From Candidatus Cloacimonadota bacterium (GTDB lineage Bacteria; Cloacimonadota; Cloacimonadia; Cloacimonadales; GCA-2742885): DNA of 64,000 bases. The notes under the pieces were generated by a model. It was not told where the DNA came from. It was given only the letters and a program-made list of their open reading frames with translations, and ran no database searches. The DNA lies in assembly GCA_002742885.1 (NCBI GenBank), contig PDOO01000026.1, positions 43,044 to 107,043 of the forward strand. Direction: 5' to 3'. This document shows, in pieces, positions 19,871 through 28,414 of this stretch (position 1 is its first letter; the number at the start of each line of letters is the position of its first letter). The position numbers and the translations under genes are program-made.

Positions 19871-20319
19871 TTTAATCTCCTGTATGTTCATTTTGCAATG
19901 ACGCGCAACGGATTGGCTTTAAGAGTGCCGGATTTTGAAACAATAAATTCTAAAATAACCCTTGCCTCGAGCCAAAACTTGTTTTTACGGTCTGAATTAT
20001 GCACACTCGTCCGCATTAAGTTGAAACAATTATGTTGTCAAAAGTTTTCTTTATTTAGCTGATTGCATAGAAGGCGGATGATCTGACAGAGAGGGATTTT
20101 AAAGCTGCTCTTTTTTTAATCTTCATAAAAATAAGCAAAATAAAATAATTTTTTCGGATTGGAATGAAAATGTTAAAAGTTCATACACAGCAACAATATC
20201 ATCAGTTTAAGGGATAGTTGTCTTAATTTTCTATAAATATCAATGGTGTCGTCTATCCATTCTTTCATATTGTAATCTTACGGATAACATCCTATACGCA
20301 TCTGTTTTAATTTAAAATT
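19871..20319. other. Intergenic region, no supported gene
   Basis: AT-rich. A short leftward frame from 20268 (MKEWIDDTIDIYRKLR..., about 30 residues) is too short to call and may be a remnant. No repeat or RNA gene is seen. No terminator is apparent after asnB. Confidence 0.45.
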
Positions 20320-22230
20320 TCAACAAATTATATCGTTTTTTTGCAACCACTTTTCCAGGATATAAAGAGTCCAAATCGGTTTTCGATTATCTTTTTTTCT
20401 CGTAAGATGTTCGTTGAGTATTTTTTTATAATATCGGGGATTTATTATGCCTGAGTTTGCCAAACGGGAAGAATAAAAAGTTGATTTTATTTCTGAATAA
20501 AGCTCTTCTCGCAGCCATTGCGTAAGCGGAATTCCGAATCCTTTCTTCTTACGATAAATAATTGAGTCAGGGAGTTTTGTTTCCAGAGCTTTTTTTAAGA
20601 TATATTTTCTTGTCGTCATTCTGAATTTAAAACGAGACGGAAGCTTGTTTACAAATTCGGCAAATTCCACATCTAAAAAAGGAGATCTAACTTCCAGAGA
20701 ATTCATCATCGAAGCTCTATCGACTTTTACCAAAATATCATCCGGGAGATAAGTTTTCTGATAGGCTTCGGCAACTCGGGCAATATAATCATCTTTGAGG
20801 GCAAAGTTAAAGTTTAATGAATCGTAAACATCACTGTTTTTTACTTTTTTATAAAATAATTCCGAAAACAAATCTCGGAAATCATCAGACGAAAAAGCTC
20901 CCATCCAACGCTGATTTCTTTCAAGCAAAGGATAACGGAGACCTTTCAAAAAAGATTTAATCTTGAAATCAAGGCTCATATTCTTATCGGATACCGGAAT
21001 TTTATTTGCCTGTTCGCGGAAAAATTTAAGAAGAAAATCAGGTAAAAATTCAATTTTATTTGCCCAAAAATGAGCCAAAAAAGGATCATATCCGGCAAAA
21101 AGTTCGTCTCCCCCGTCTCCGCCCAAAGCAACAGTAACATGTTTTCGGGTAAATTCCGATAAAGCATAAGTCGGAATAATGGAAGAATCAGCCATCGGTT
21201 CATCCAATTTATCGATAATTTTCGGGATATAGTCCAAAAGATCGGAAGATTTTAAAATTTTGTGATGATGATCAGTTCCGAAAATTTTTGCAACTAGTTT
21301 GGCATGGGAACTTTCGTCAAAACTCGCTTCTTTAAATCCTAAAGAAAAAGTTTTTATCTTTTTGGTTTCCGTTATCTCGGAAAGTAAAGCCGGTATAGCG
21401 CTTGAATCTATTCCCCCGCTCAGAAAAACTCCTATCGGAACATCGCTCATCATTCTTTTCCCGATAGAGTTTTTTAATTTTTCCAGTATCAAAGAAGTTA
21501 TTTTTTTTTCCGGTAAATTATTGAAACAGGGATCCGGGATTAAATCGGGACTCCAATATTTTTCCGTTCTGAATTGAAATTCGTCTTTAAAGTTGAAAAC
21601 TGCAAAATTCCCGGGTTCAAGTTTTCTGATATTTTTTATTAAAGAATCAGGAGCAAGGCAATATTCAAAACACAAATATCTAACCAAGGATTCTTCCGAG
21701 ATTTCCGGTTTTACGGCAGGATGCTTAAACAGAGATTTTAATTCGGAAGCAAAGAAAAAATTACATTCATCAAATCCGTAAAAAAGAGGTTTTTGACCGA
21801 AACGATCTCGGGCAATTAACAATTCTCCGGCTCTCACATCCAGGAAAGCAAAGGCAAACATGCCGTTTAAACGTTGCAACAGATTTGTTCCGTATTCAAT
21901 CAGTCCGTACAATAAAATTTCCGTATCGGAATTTGATTTAAAATCGTAACCGGCAGTCAACAGGTCTTTTTTTATTTCCGGGTAATTATATATTTCTCCA
22001 TTGAAGGAAAGGATATAATTTTCGGTTCTGTCAAACATAGGCTGGGCGGCATTATTGCTTAAATCCATAATGCTCAAACGTCTGTGTCCCAATCCGCAAA
22101 AGCAATTGTTTATTTTACGAAAAAATGTTCCTCCCGCATCAGGTCCCCGGTGATAAAGTTCTCCGGTCATGTCTTTTATAACTTCCCCGTTTACGGCATT
22201 TCTTGAGACAAATCCTGTAATTCCGCACAT
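20320..22230 (-). CDS. asnB: Glutamine-hydrolysing asparagine synthetase
   Basis: Makes asparagine, or amidates a related acceptor, from aspartate, glutamine and ATP. Cys2 after the initiator Met (MCGITGF) is the class II glutaminase nucleophile, and YHRGPDAGG and GHRRLSIMD follow. The synthetase half has the PP-loop LSGGIDSS near residue 265. Length is 636 residues. The ATG is four bases after the stop of the upstream TPR-glycosyltransferase gene, so they share a transcript. AsnB-type proteins beside glycosyltransferases often amidate sugars in surface polysaccharide, so a role in envelope glycan synthesis is possible (inference). Confidence 0.93.
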   Translation of the reverse strand: MCGITGFVSRNAVNGEVIKDMTGELYHRGPDAGGTFFRKINNCFCGLGHRRLSIMDLSNNAAQPMFDRTENYILSFNGEIYNYPEIKKDLLTAGYDFKSNSDTEILLYGLIEYGTNLLQRLNGMFAFAFLDVRAGELLIARDRFGQKPLFYGFDECNFFFASELKSLFKHPAVKPEISEESLVRYLCFEYCLAPDSLIKNIRKLEPGNFAVFNFKDEFQFRTEKYWSPDLIPDPCFNNLPEKKITSLILEKLKNSIGKRMMSDVPIGVFLSGGIDSSAIPALLSEITETKKIKTFSLGFKEASFDESSHAKLVAKIFGTDHHHKILKSSDLLDYIPKIIDKLDEPMADSSIIPTYALSEFTRKHVTVALGGDGGDELFAGYDPFLAHFWANKIEFLPDFLLKFFREQANKIPVSDKNMSLDFKIKSFLKGLRYPLLERNQRWMGAFSSDDFRDLFSELFYKKVKNSDVYDSLNFNFALKDDYIARVAEAYQKTYLPDDILVKVDRASMMNSLEVRSPFLDVEFAEFVNKLPSRFKFRMTTRKYILKKALETKLPDSIIYRKKKGFGIPLTQWLREELYSEIKSTFYSSRLANSGIINPRYYKKILNEHLTRKKDNRKPIWTLYILEKWLQKNDIIC

Positions 22231-22234
22231 ATTT

Positions 22235-23878
22235 TTACCTTTTTTTTCTGATTATTTTTTCTACGATGTAATAGTCTTTTTTCTGTCCTTCAAAATAAAT
22301 CCTCATCATTATTTCCCCCAAAAGACCCATAATCAAAATTTGGAATGAACCGACTGAAACAATACAGAAAAGCAATAAAATTGTATTAAATGAAATAAAA
22401 AAATCAGGAAAAATAAATTTCATGACAGCGATCAGAAGCAAAGCAAGAGATGACCAACCGATAATATTTTTGGCTATTCTGCCGAAAAACTGAATGGGAC
22501 GAACAAGAAAATCGGAGAAAAATCTGACCACGATAAGGTCAAAAATTACTCTGGAAACTCTGCCCAAGCCGTATTTGGCAACACCGTATTTGCGAGGATG
22601 ATGTTTTACCGGTATTTCCGCAACTTTAACGCCTAGCCAAGCGGCAAAAACCGGTATAAAACGGTGCATTTCTCCGTAAAGTCTGATATTTTTTATGATA
22701 CCTCGTTTATAGGCTTTCAGAGTACAGCCGAAATCGTTGAGCTGTATTCCGGAACCTGAAATCAAAATATTTATTATTTTGTTTGCTATTTTAGACGGAA
22801 TTTTACGAGTAATCGTTTTATCTTGTCTGTTTTTTCTCCAACCGTTTACCAAATCGTAGCCTTCCGCCATTTTTTCGAGAAGCAAAGGAATATCGGAAGG
22901 ATCGTTTTGCAAATCACCGTCCATTGTAATAATGACCTTGCCGGAAGAATATTTGAATCCGGCGCTTAATGCCGCCGTCTGCCCGTAATTCCTTCTGAAC
23001 TGAACAACTTTTACCTTGGAATCTTTTTGAGCAAGATCAGTTAAAATCTCTCCGCTTTTATCGGAAGAGCCGTCATTTATAAAAATAATTTCGTAGCTTT
23101 GATTTATTTCCGTAATTGTTTTAACTGTCCGATCATAAAGGATTTTTATGTTTCCTTCCTCATTAAAAACAGGAACAACCACAGAAATATCCAAATTTCC
23201 TTTATCCGAATCAGAGACTATGTTTTCCTGAATTTCCAAAGGCAAAATATCGGATTCCCGACTTGTAAAATTTAAATGCAATGTGTTTTCGCTGTTTTTA
23301 CTCAGCGGAATGTGCGATAAATCATCCAAATAATTTCTCAGTTCTATAACTTCTATTTTATTTTGCTCTGCTGCGGAAAAGGATTCCGATATTTCGTAAG
23401 CTTTCGTAAGTTTTTCCTGTTTGATGTAAACATAAGCCAGATTTATTCTTGCATGGAGGTAGTCTTTCTTTAATCGGAGAGCTTTGTTTAAAAAGAGTTC
23501 TGCTTTTTCATATTTTTTCAGATGAAAACAGGTAACCCCGATATCGTTCATCAAAGAAAAATCCGTCGGGTCAGTTTCGCGAGCTTCCAAAAAATATTTT
23601 AAAGCATCATCGTATTTCTCCCGTTCGAACATCAACAAACCGTAATCGTAAAGATACTTAAAATTTTTCGGTTCCAAATCAACGGTTTTCTTCAATGAAT
23701 CGGTGCTTTTTGAAAATTCGTTTAACATTTTATAGGCATTTCCCAAAACAGAATGAATTTCCGGTTCATCTTTATTTAAAAGGGAAGCTTTTTCCCAATT
23801 TTTTATCGCTTCTTTGAGATTTTTATTTTTGAAATATTTTATTCCCTCTTCATATAATTCCCGCCAATCTTCACTCAT
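22235..23878 (-). CDS. TPR domain fused to a family 2 glycosyltransferase
   Basis: Residues 1-175 form about five tetratricopeptide repeats (for example ALKYFLEARETDPTDFSLMN). A GT2 domain follows from about 230: DISVVVPVFNEEGN, FINDGSSD, and the DxD-like MDGDLQND near 320. Two C-terminal membrane segments (about 465-530) resemble DPM1/ArnC-type enzymes that load sugar onto polyprenyl phosphate. The ATG at 23878 follows GGAGG by six bases. The longer frame to 23953 has no site and overlaps a leader hairpin. The fusion suggests a scaffolded enzyme at the inner membrane. The donor sugar is unknown. Confidence 0.88.
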   Translation of the reverse strand: MSEDWRELYEEGIKYFKNKNLKEAIKNWEKASLLNKDEPEIHSVLGNAYKMLNEFSKSTDSLKKTVDLEPKNFKYLYDYGLLMFEREKYDDALKYFLEARETDPTDFSLMNDIGVTCFHLKKYEKAELFLNKALRLKKDYLHARINLAYVYIKQEKLTKAYEISESFSAAEQNKIEVIELRNYLDDLSHIPLSKNSENTLHLNFTSRESDILPLEIQENIVSDSDKGNLDISVVVPVFNEEGNIKILYDRTVKTITEINQSYEIIFINDGSSDKSGEILTDLAQKDSKVKVVQFRRNYGQTAALSAGFKYSSGKVIITMDGDLQNDPSDIPLLLEKMAEGYDLVNGWRKNRQDKTITRKIPSKIANKIINILISGSGIQLNDFGCTLKAYKRGIIKNIRLYGEMHRFIPVFAAWLGVKVAEIPVKHHPRKYGVAKYGLGRVSRVIFDLIVVRFFSDFLVRPIQFFGRIAKNIIGWSSLALLLIAVMKFIFPDFFISFNTILLLFCIVSVGSFQILIMGLLGEIMMRIYFEGQKKDYYIVEKIIRKKR

Positions 23879-23890
23879 AATTAACCTCCG

Positions 23891-23930
23891 ATAAAATAAA
23901 GCCTTATGAATACAAAATCCACAAGGCTTT
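23891..23930 (-). promoter_or_regulatory. Terminator-like hairpin in the leader of the TPR-GT gene
   Basis: Read leftward, arms AAAGCCTT (23930-23923) and AAGGCTTT (23905-23898) enclose 17 bases and are followed by a T-rich stretch, only 12-20 bases before the start codon. There is no upstream gene on this strand to terminate, so attenuation is possible. Confidence 0.45.
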
Positions 23931-24186
23931 TCATAAATAATGATCCTTTTCACTTCCTTGTGATTTGATTTTCTTCCCTGAAATTAATGATCATCTTCTT
24001 TTATTTCGGTATATAACGACATCATGAAATGAAATTTTTATGCCAAAAACCGGTTTTTAATTATTTTATACCGATAAAATAATAAAAAATATTCGCTGAA
24101 TTGTTTCTTTAATCAAAACGTCATCAGACAGAATACTGTATTTTCGGTTTATTATTGACGAAACAGGCTGATAATTTTTTTGACAA
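23931..24186. other. Divergent intergenic region between the TPR-GT and suhB genes
   Basis: AT-rich and without a supported gene. It must carry promoters for both directions. A CACAAGG/CCTTGTG inverted repeat begins at its left end. Confidence 0.4.
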
Positions 24187-24195
24187 TGTTATAAT
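24187..24195 (+). promoter_or_regulatory. Extended -10 promoter of suhB
   Basis: TGTTATAAT is a perfect extended -10 element 35 bases before the ATG. No good -35 box is at the right distance, as is usual for extended -10 promoters. Confidence 0.5.
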
Positions 24196-24230
24196 AAAAT
24201 TAAGATTTGAGTAAGTAAAGGATTTTAATT

Positions 24231-24995
24231 ATGTTGAACAGGATAATTAATTTAAGTAAAGAAGCCGGTAAAATTCTGTCGGAAGGTTATAATAAACAAG
24301 ATTGCCTAATTTCTTATAAAGGAAAAGTTGATTTGGTTACCGAAACGGATTTAAAATGCGAAAAATTCATTGCGGATTATATTAAACGCAATTTTCCCGA
24401 AGACACTGTTTTAGCGGAAGAAAATAATTCGATTACCGGTACCAATAACCGGGTTTGGATTATAGATCCTCTTGACGGAACAACCAATTTTTCTCACAAA
24501 TATCCTTTTTTTGCTGTTTCAATTGCTTTGCAAATTGACGGAGAAATAAGATTCGGAGCAGTGTTTAACCCTGTCTTAAATGAATTGTTCTATGCAGAGA
24601 AAGGAAAGGGAGCTTTTCTTAACGACAAAAAAATTTCGGTATCTTCAACAAAAGATATTTCAAAATCTCTGATCGCAACGGGATTTCCTTACGACAGATG
24701 GGAAAACGGAGATTTATACCTAGAAGAAATGAAAAAATTCGTAAAACAATGCCTGGGAGTAAGACGGGAAGGATCGGCAGCAATTGATTTATGTTATGTT
24801 GCATGCGGTCGTTTGGACGGATATTTCGAAAGAAAATTAAAACCGTGGGATATGGCGGCAGGACAACTGATTGTTCTGGAAGCAGGCGGTAAAATAAGTA
24901 CTTACGAAAATGATACCTGGAATATAAACAGTCACTCAATAATTGCCGACAATCAAAAAATTCATAAAATAATAATTGATTTGTTATCATCTTAA
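24231..24995 (+). CDS. suhB: Inositol monophosphatase family protein
   Basis: Metal-dependent phosphatase of the IMPase/SuhB family. Metal ligands appear in LAEENN, in the DxxGT motif IDPLDGTTNF near residue 85, and in WDMAAGQLIVLEAGG near 205. The 254-residue length is typical. AAGGA lies eight bases before the ATG. It is the first gene of a two-gene unit with the YejM-like gene, which starts 20 bases later. The substrate may be inositol phosphate or another sugar phosphate, and motifs do not separate these. Confidence 0.92.
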   Translation: MLNRIINLSKEAGKILSEGYNKQDCLISYKGKVDLVTETDLKCEKFIADYIKRNFPEDTVLAEENNSITGTNNRVWIIDPLDGTTNFSHKYPFFAVSIALQIDGEIRFGAVFNPVLNELFYAEKGKGAFLNDKKISVSSTKDISKSLIATGFPYDRWENGDLYLEEMKKFVKQCLGVRREGSAAIDLCYVACGRLDGYFERKLKPWDMAAGQLIVLEAGGKISTYENDTWNINSHSIIADNQKIHKIIIDLLSS

Positions 24996-25014
24996 ATTAA
25001 AAAAAGGAAAGAAA

Positions 25015-26880
25015 ATGAATTATTCGCAAAAATTTAAAAATAACCTGCCAAACTTTTATCTGTTTCAAAAAGTAAATTTCCTGATTTTAGCCTTAATCAA
25101 TATTTTTTATCTTTTTTTTACCGATGTTCCGCAAACAAAAACTTTTTTATTTTTGCTGAATGCCTGGATCTCAAATACTTTTATGATTTCTGCGGCAATG
25201 TCTTTGATATTTTTTGTTTTATATGCAGTTTGGCCTTCCCGTAAAAATATTTATGCTGCGATGCTTCCTCTGACGGTTCCTTTTTATGCCTTCTTTTTAA
25301 GTGATGCAGGACAATATAATTTATTCAAGTATCACATTAACGGGATGGTAATAAATCAAATAACAGCATCAATTAAAGGTGAATCTGATTCTGTGTCTCT
25401 CGGGGCAGCCACGTGGCTTACGGGTATTTTGATTGTTATATTTTTTATATTGATTCATGTTTTTACTCAGCTGAAGATAAAAAAAATAAATTCGTTCAAA
25501 TTTATATCTTCAAAATACGCTAATAAATACTTCTTTATTTTGTTATTTATTTTATTTGTTTCTGACAAAGTATCTTACGGTGTATATGATTTGATGGATG
25601 AAGTCGGCGTTATAAGCTATAATAATGTTTTCCCTTTTTATCAGCCTTTTACAATAAAAAGAACTGCTCGAAAATTCGGTTACAAAGACAATCGAGATCA
25701 TGTAAAAATATCGGCGGAAGTTTCTCGACTTCAATATCCTTTGCATGAAATCATCTCTGATAAACCGGAAAAAAACTATAATATTTTATGGATTTTATGG
25801 GATGCTTTTCGTTATGATAAATTAGATGAAAAGGTTATGCCGAATATTTATAAATTCAGTAAAAAAAGTCAGGTATTTTTAAATCATTACAGCGGAGGAA
25901 ATGCTTCAAGATTCGGAGTTTTTTCTTTATTTTACGGTGTTTACGGAACGTATTGGCACCAATTTCTGGCAGAAAGAAAATCACCTGTTTTTATGGATGA
26001 ACTGCAAAAACAAGGATATGATTTCAATATCGGAGCCAGTACTTTTTTGACCAATCCGGAATTTCGCAAGACCTGTTTCGTCAATCTTTCCGATTATATT
26101 CATGATGATTTTGAGGGAGAAAGCGCTTTGCAAAAAGATCCTCAACTTGCCGAAAACATGATAAATTTCATTCGAGAAAGAAAAAAAGATAAACCTTTCT
26201 TTGCTTTTTTGTTTTTTGACGCTCCGCACGGTCCCTACTGCTTCCCGGCCGAAGAAGATATTTTTAAACCTTCCAAGAAATCGGTAAACTACATGACGGT
26301 AACAAAAAAAGATACCTTGATTCTGAAAAACAGTTACAAAAACGCCATTCATTGGAATGATCGGCTTACTAAAAATATTCTTGATGTTTTGGAAGAAAAA
26401 GGTTATATGGATAATACAATTATCGTTATTTCCGGAGATCACGGAGAAGAATTTTACGAAAGAGGATACTATGGTCACACTAACGCTTTCACTGATATGC
26501 AAACCAAAGTTCCAATGATCATTTATCACCCTGATATGGAACCGGCAACTTATGATTACCTTACCTCCCATCATGATTTGCCTGTAACATTTATGGAACA
26601 GATCGGCGTGAAAAATTCACCGGGAGATTACGCCCACGGGAAAAATATTTTTGACGGAAAAGATCGTAAATACGCTTTCTCTTCCGGTTGGGATGATGCG
26701 GCAATCATTACAAATGAAAATACTTTGGTATTCGGTACAGAATCCTATAAAACCGGAACAACTTTACATGACGAAAAATATAAATTAATCACCGATAAAG
26801 CAGAACGAAAATCAGTTATGAAAAAGTTTTATCCCTTTATAAACGAAGTGAGAAAAGATATAATCAGATTCAGTAAATAA
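25015..26880 (+). CDS. DUF3413/sulfatase-fold inner membrane protein (YejM/LapC-like)
   Basis: Five membrane segments fill residues 20-190 (DUF3413-type), followed by a periplasmic alkaline-phosphatase-superfamily domain. Metal-site motifs are seen: LWDAFRYD and SGDHGEEF. The position of the usual Thr nucleophile reads GGNASRFGVFSL, with Ser. In E. coli, YejM (LapC/PbgA) controls LPS synthesis by sensing LPS and restraining LpxC turnover, and it is not a classic hydrolase. The ATG at 25015 follows AAAGGAA. An upstream in-frame start at 24976 lies within suhB. Length is 621 residues. A lipid or LPS-related role is inferred. Confidence 0.83.
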   Translation: MNYSQKFKNNLPNFYLFQKVNFLILALINIFYLFFTDVPQTKTFLFLLNAWISNTFMISAAMSLIFFVLYAVWPSRKNIYAAMLPLTVPFYAFFLSDAGQYNLFKYHINGMVINQITASIKGESDSVSLGAATWLTGILIVIFFILIHVFTQLKIKKINSFKFISSKYANKYFFILLFILFVSDKVSYGVYDLMDEVGVISYNNVFPFYQPFTIKRTARKFGYKDNRDHVKISAEVSRLQYPLHEIISDKPEKNYNILWILWDAFRYDKLDEKVMPNIYKFSKKSQVFLNHYSGGNASRFGVFSLFYGVYGTYWHQFLAERKSPVFMDELQKQGYDFNIGASTFLTNPEFRKTCFVNLSDYIHDDFEGESALQKDPQLAENMINFIRERKKDKPFFAFLFFDAPHGPYCFPAEEDIFKPSKKSVNYMTVTKKDTLILKNSYKNAIHWNDRLTKNILDVLEEKGYMDNTIIVISGDHGEEFYERGYYGHTNAFTDMQTKVPMIIYHPDMEPATYDYLTSHHDLPVTFMEQIGVKNSPGDYAHGKNIFDGKDRKYAFSSGWDDAAIITNENTLVFGTESYKTGTTLHDEKYKLITDKAERKSVMKKFYPFINEVRKDIIRFSK

Positions 26881-26925
26881 ACAAATATTTCAATATATCT
26901 TATCTTTTCCCGTGAAGAGAACAAA

Positions 26926-26953
26926 AAAGGCTGAGAATAAAAACTCAGCCTTT
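26926..26953 (+). terminator. Terminator after the YejM-like gene
   Basis: Ten-bp perfect stem AAAGGCTGAG/CTCAGCCTTT with an 8-base loop. A-rich on the left and T-rich on the right, so it could work in both directions. Confidence 0.78.
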
Positions 26954-27163
26954 AAATTTACGTGTTTAATGTTCAATGACTCAAAAGCTGCATCCTTATC
27001 GTCGGTATCATGCCAAGACTCGCAATATAAAAAGAATCATTCTTTATCTGTCTGAAAACAGTATGCATATTTATTTTAAATTGTCGCAATAAAACTCTGA
27101 AAAAATACAAATATATTTTTATCTCAGATTATAAAATAAATCTGTATTGTTTACGGAGACAAT
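26954..27163. other. Intergenic region between convergent genes
   Basis: AT-rich, with no gene seen. It is flanked by the terminators of the two converging genes. Confidence 0.45.
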
Positions 27164-27190
27164 AAAAAAACCCGAGCATAAAACTCGGGT
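27164..27190 (-). terminator. Terminator of the DUF6588 gene
   Basis: Hairpin ACCCGAG-N7-CTCGGGT (27190-27184 and 27176-27170, read leftward) followed by seven T. Confidence 0.9.
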
Positions 27191-27215
27191 AAAAAATCAA
27201 TCTGCGATTATAAGT

Positions 27216-28235
27216 TTAGAAAGTAAATCCTGCACCCAATCCGAAGCTGAAAGAATTTGATTCATTTGAAATATTATATTCCCCGCTGAGATCAAAAACG
27301 GCTAATCTTAAATTTGCTCCGAGCGTAAGAGTTACGTCGTTTTTACCATCCAAATCAAAACTTATTTTTTCTTCTTCTTCATCGCTTATTTCGTAATTGT
27401 AGCTTACATCAAGATTGGAACCGCCGATTGACAGACCGGCAAAAGGAGTTACGCTGGCAATAATTGTTCCTACGGTTTTGCTGGCATTCACGCCCAAATT
27501 CCATGCGCTTGATTCCAAATTGCTTCCGATTTTAAGACTTTGATAAAAATAAGAAGCTGCAACGTCCACGGGTAAAGGATCCGGAATCCAATATAAAGGA
27601 TTATGCTGAATACCGAAACCGAAATATTTAAAATCTCCCATATCTTCGCTTATTTCCATATCAGGAATAAATCGGAAAGTCAAGTTTGTTCCGAAAGCGG
27701 TTCCCACCGTCAATTGAGGAGTAACAAGAGGAAGCGCGGGAATGTCTAAACCTTGGGTTCCGTCCAGCTCAATCTCAGTTAATTCATGACCGTCATATTC
27801 TCCTCTTACCTTTACTTTATCTTTATTGCTTCCGATAATAGTCGGTCCGGAAACAACAACGTCCATTTCACCGTTCATTAATTGAGTTTTTGCAATATCT
27901 TTTTCGGCAGGCGTGAGCGATGTTTCGCTTAACATCATATCTGCCTGCTCTCCCGATAATTTTACGGGAGCTTTAACGGAAAAAGTTTTGTCTCCGTCCA
28001 AAGTTGCTACATTAACAATAAATCTGAGAGCTACATCCAAAGCAACCAAGTCATCTTGAGGAGCTTTGAAAAACCAACCGCTGTTTTGAGCTGCCCCGAA
28101 ACCGGTAACGGCAGGCTTGAGATAAGCTTTGGCTGACTCGCCGTACAGCTTTTCGAGGGTACCGGATAAATCATCGTCAGCAAACAATCCGATTATGCAA
28201 ATCAATAACAGCAACACGGTAAATTTAAATTTCAT
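27216..28235 (-). CDS. DUF6588-type outer membrane protein
   Basis: The 339-residue product has a Sec signal (MKFKFTVLLLLICIIGLFA, cleaved near residue 19). A domain with alternating hydrophobic strands ends in Phe (GLGAGFTF), the usual outer-membrane barrel signature. The N-terminal part (SGTLEKLYGESAKAYLKP) matches DUF6588 proteins of Bacteroidota and relatives. GGAGG precedes the ATG. Monocistronic with its own terminator. Function unknown. The acidic loop DEEEEKIS lies between barrel strands. Confidence 0.75.
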   Translation of the reverse strand: MKFKFTVLLLLICIIGLFADDDLSGTLEKLYGESAKAYLKPAVTGFGAAQNSGWFFKAPQDDLVALDVALRFIVNVATLDGDKTFSVKAPVKLSGEQADMMLSETSLTPAEKDIAKTQLMNGEMDVVVSGPTIIGSNKDKVKVRGEYDGHELTEIELDGTQGLDIPALPLVTPQLTVGTAFGTNLTFRFIPDMEISEDMGDFKYFGFGIQHNPLYWIPDPLPVDVAASYFYQSLKIGSNLESSAWNLGVNASKTVGTIIASVTPFAGLSIGGSNLDVSYNYEISDEEEEKISFDLDGKNDVTLTLGANLRLAVFDLSGEYNISNESNSFSFGLGAGFTF

Positions 28236-28414
28236 TTAAAAACCTCCGATCTGATATTTTTATAATTTTGATTAACTAAGTTTTTTGCAATTCAGATGTC
28301 AACGTATTTTTACAAAATTGTCATTAAATCATGATTTCCCGACCGTAAAATTGATTTTGCGGTCAGACAGACTGCATAAAAGTCGTAAAATTGAGTATTT
28401 TTAATGCAGATATT

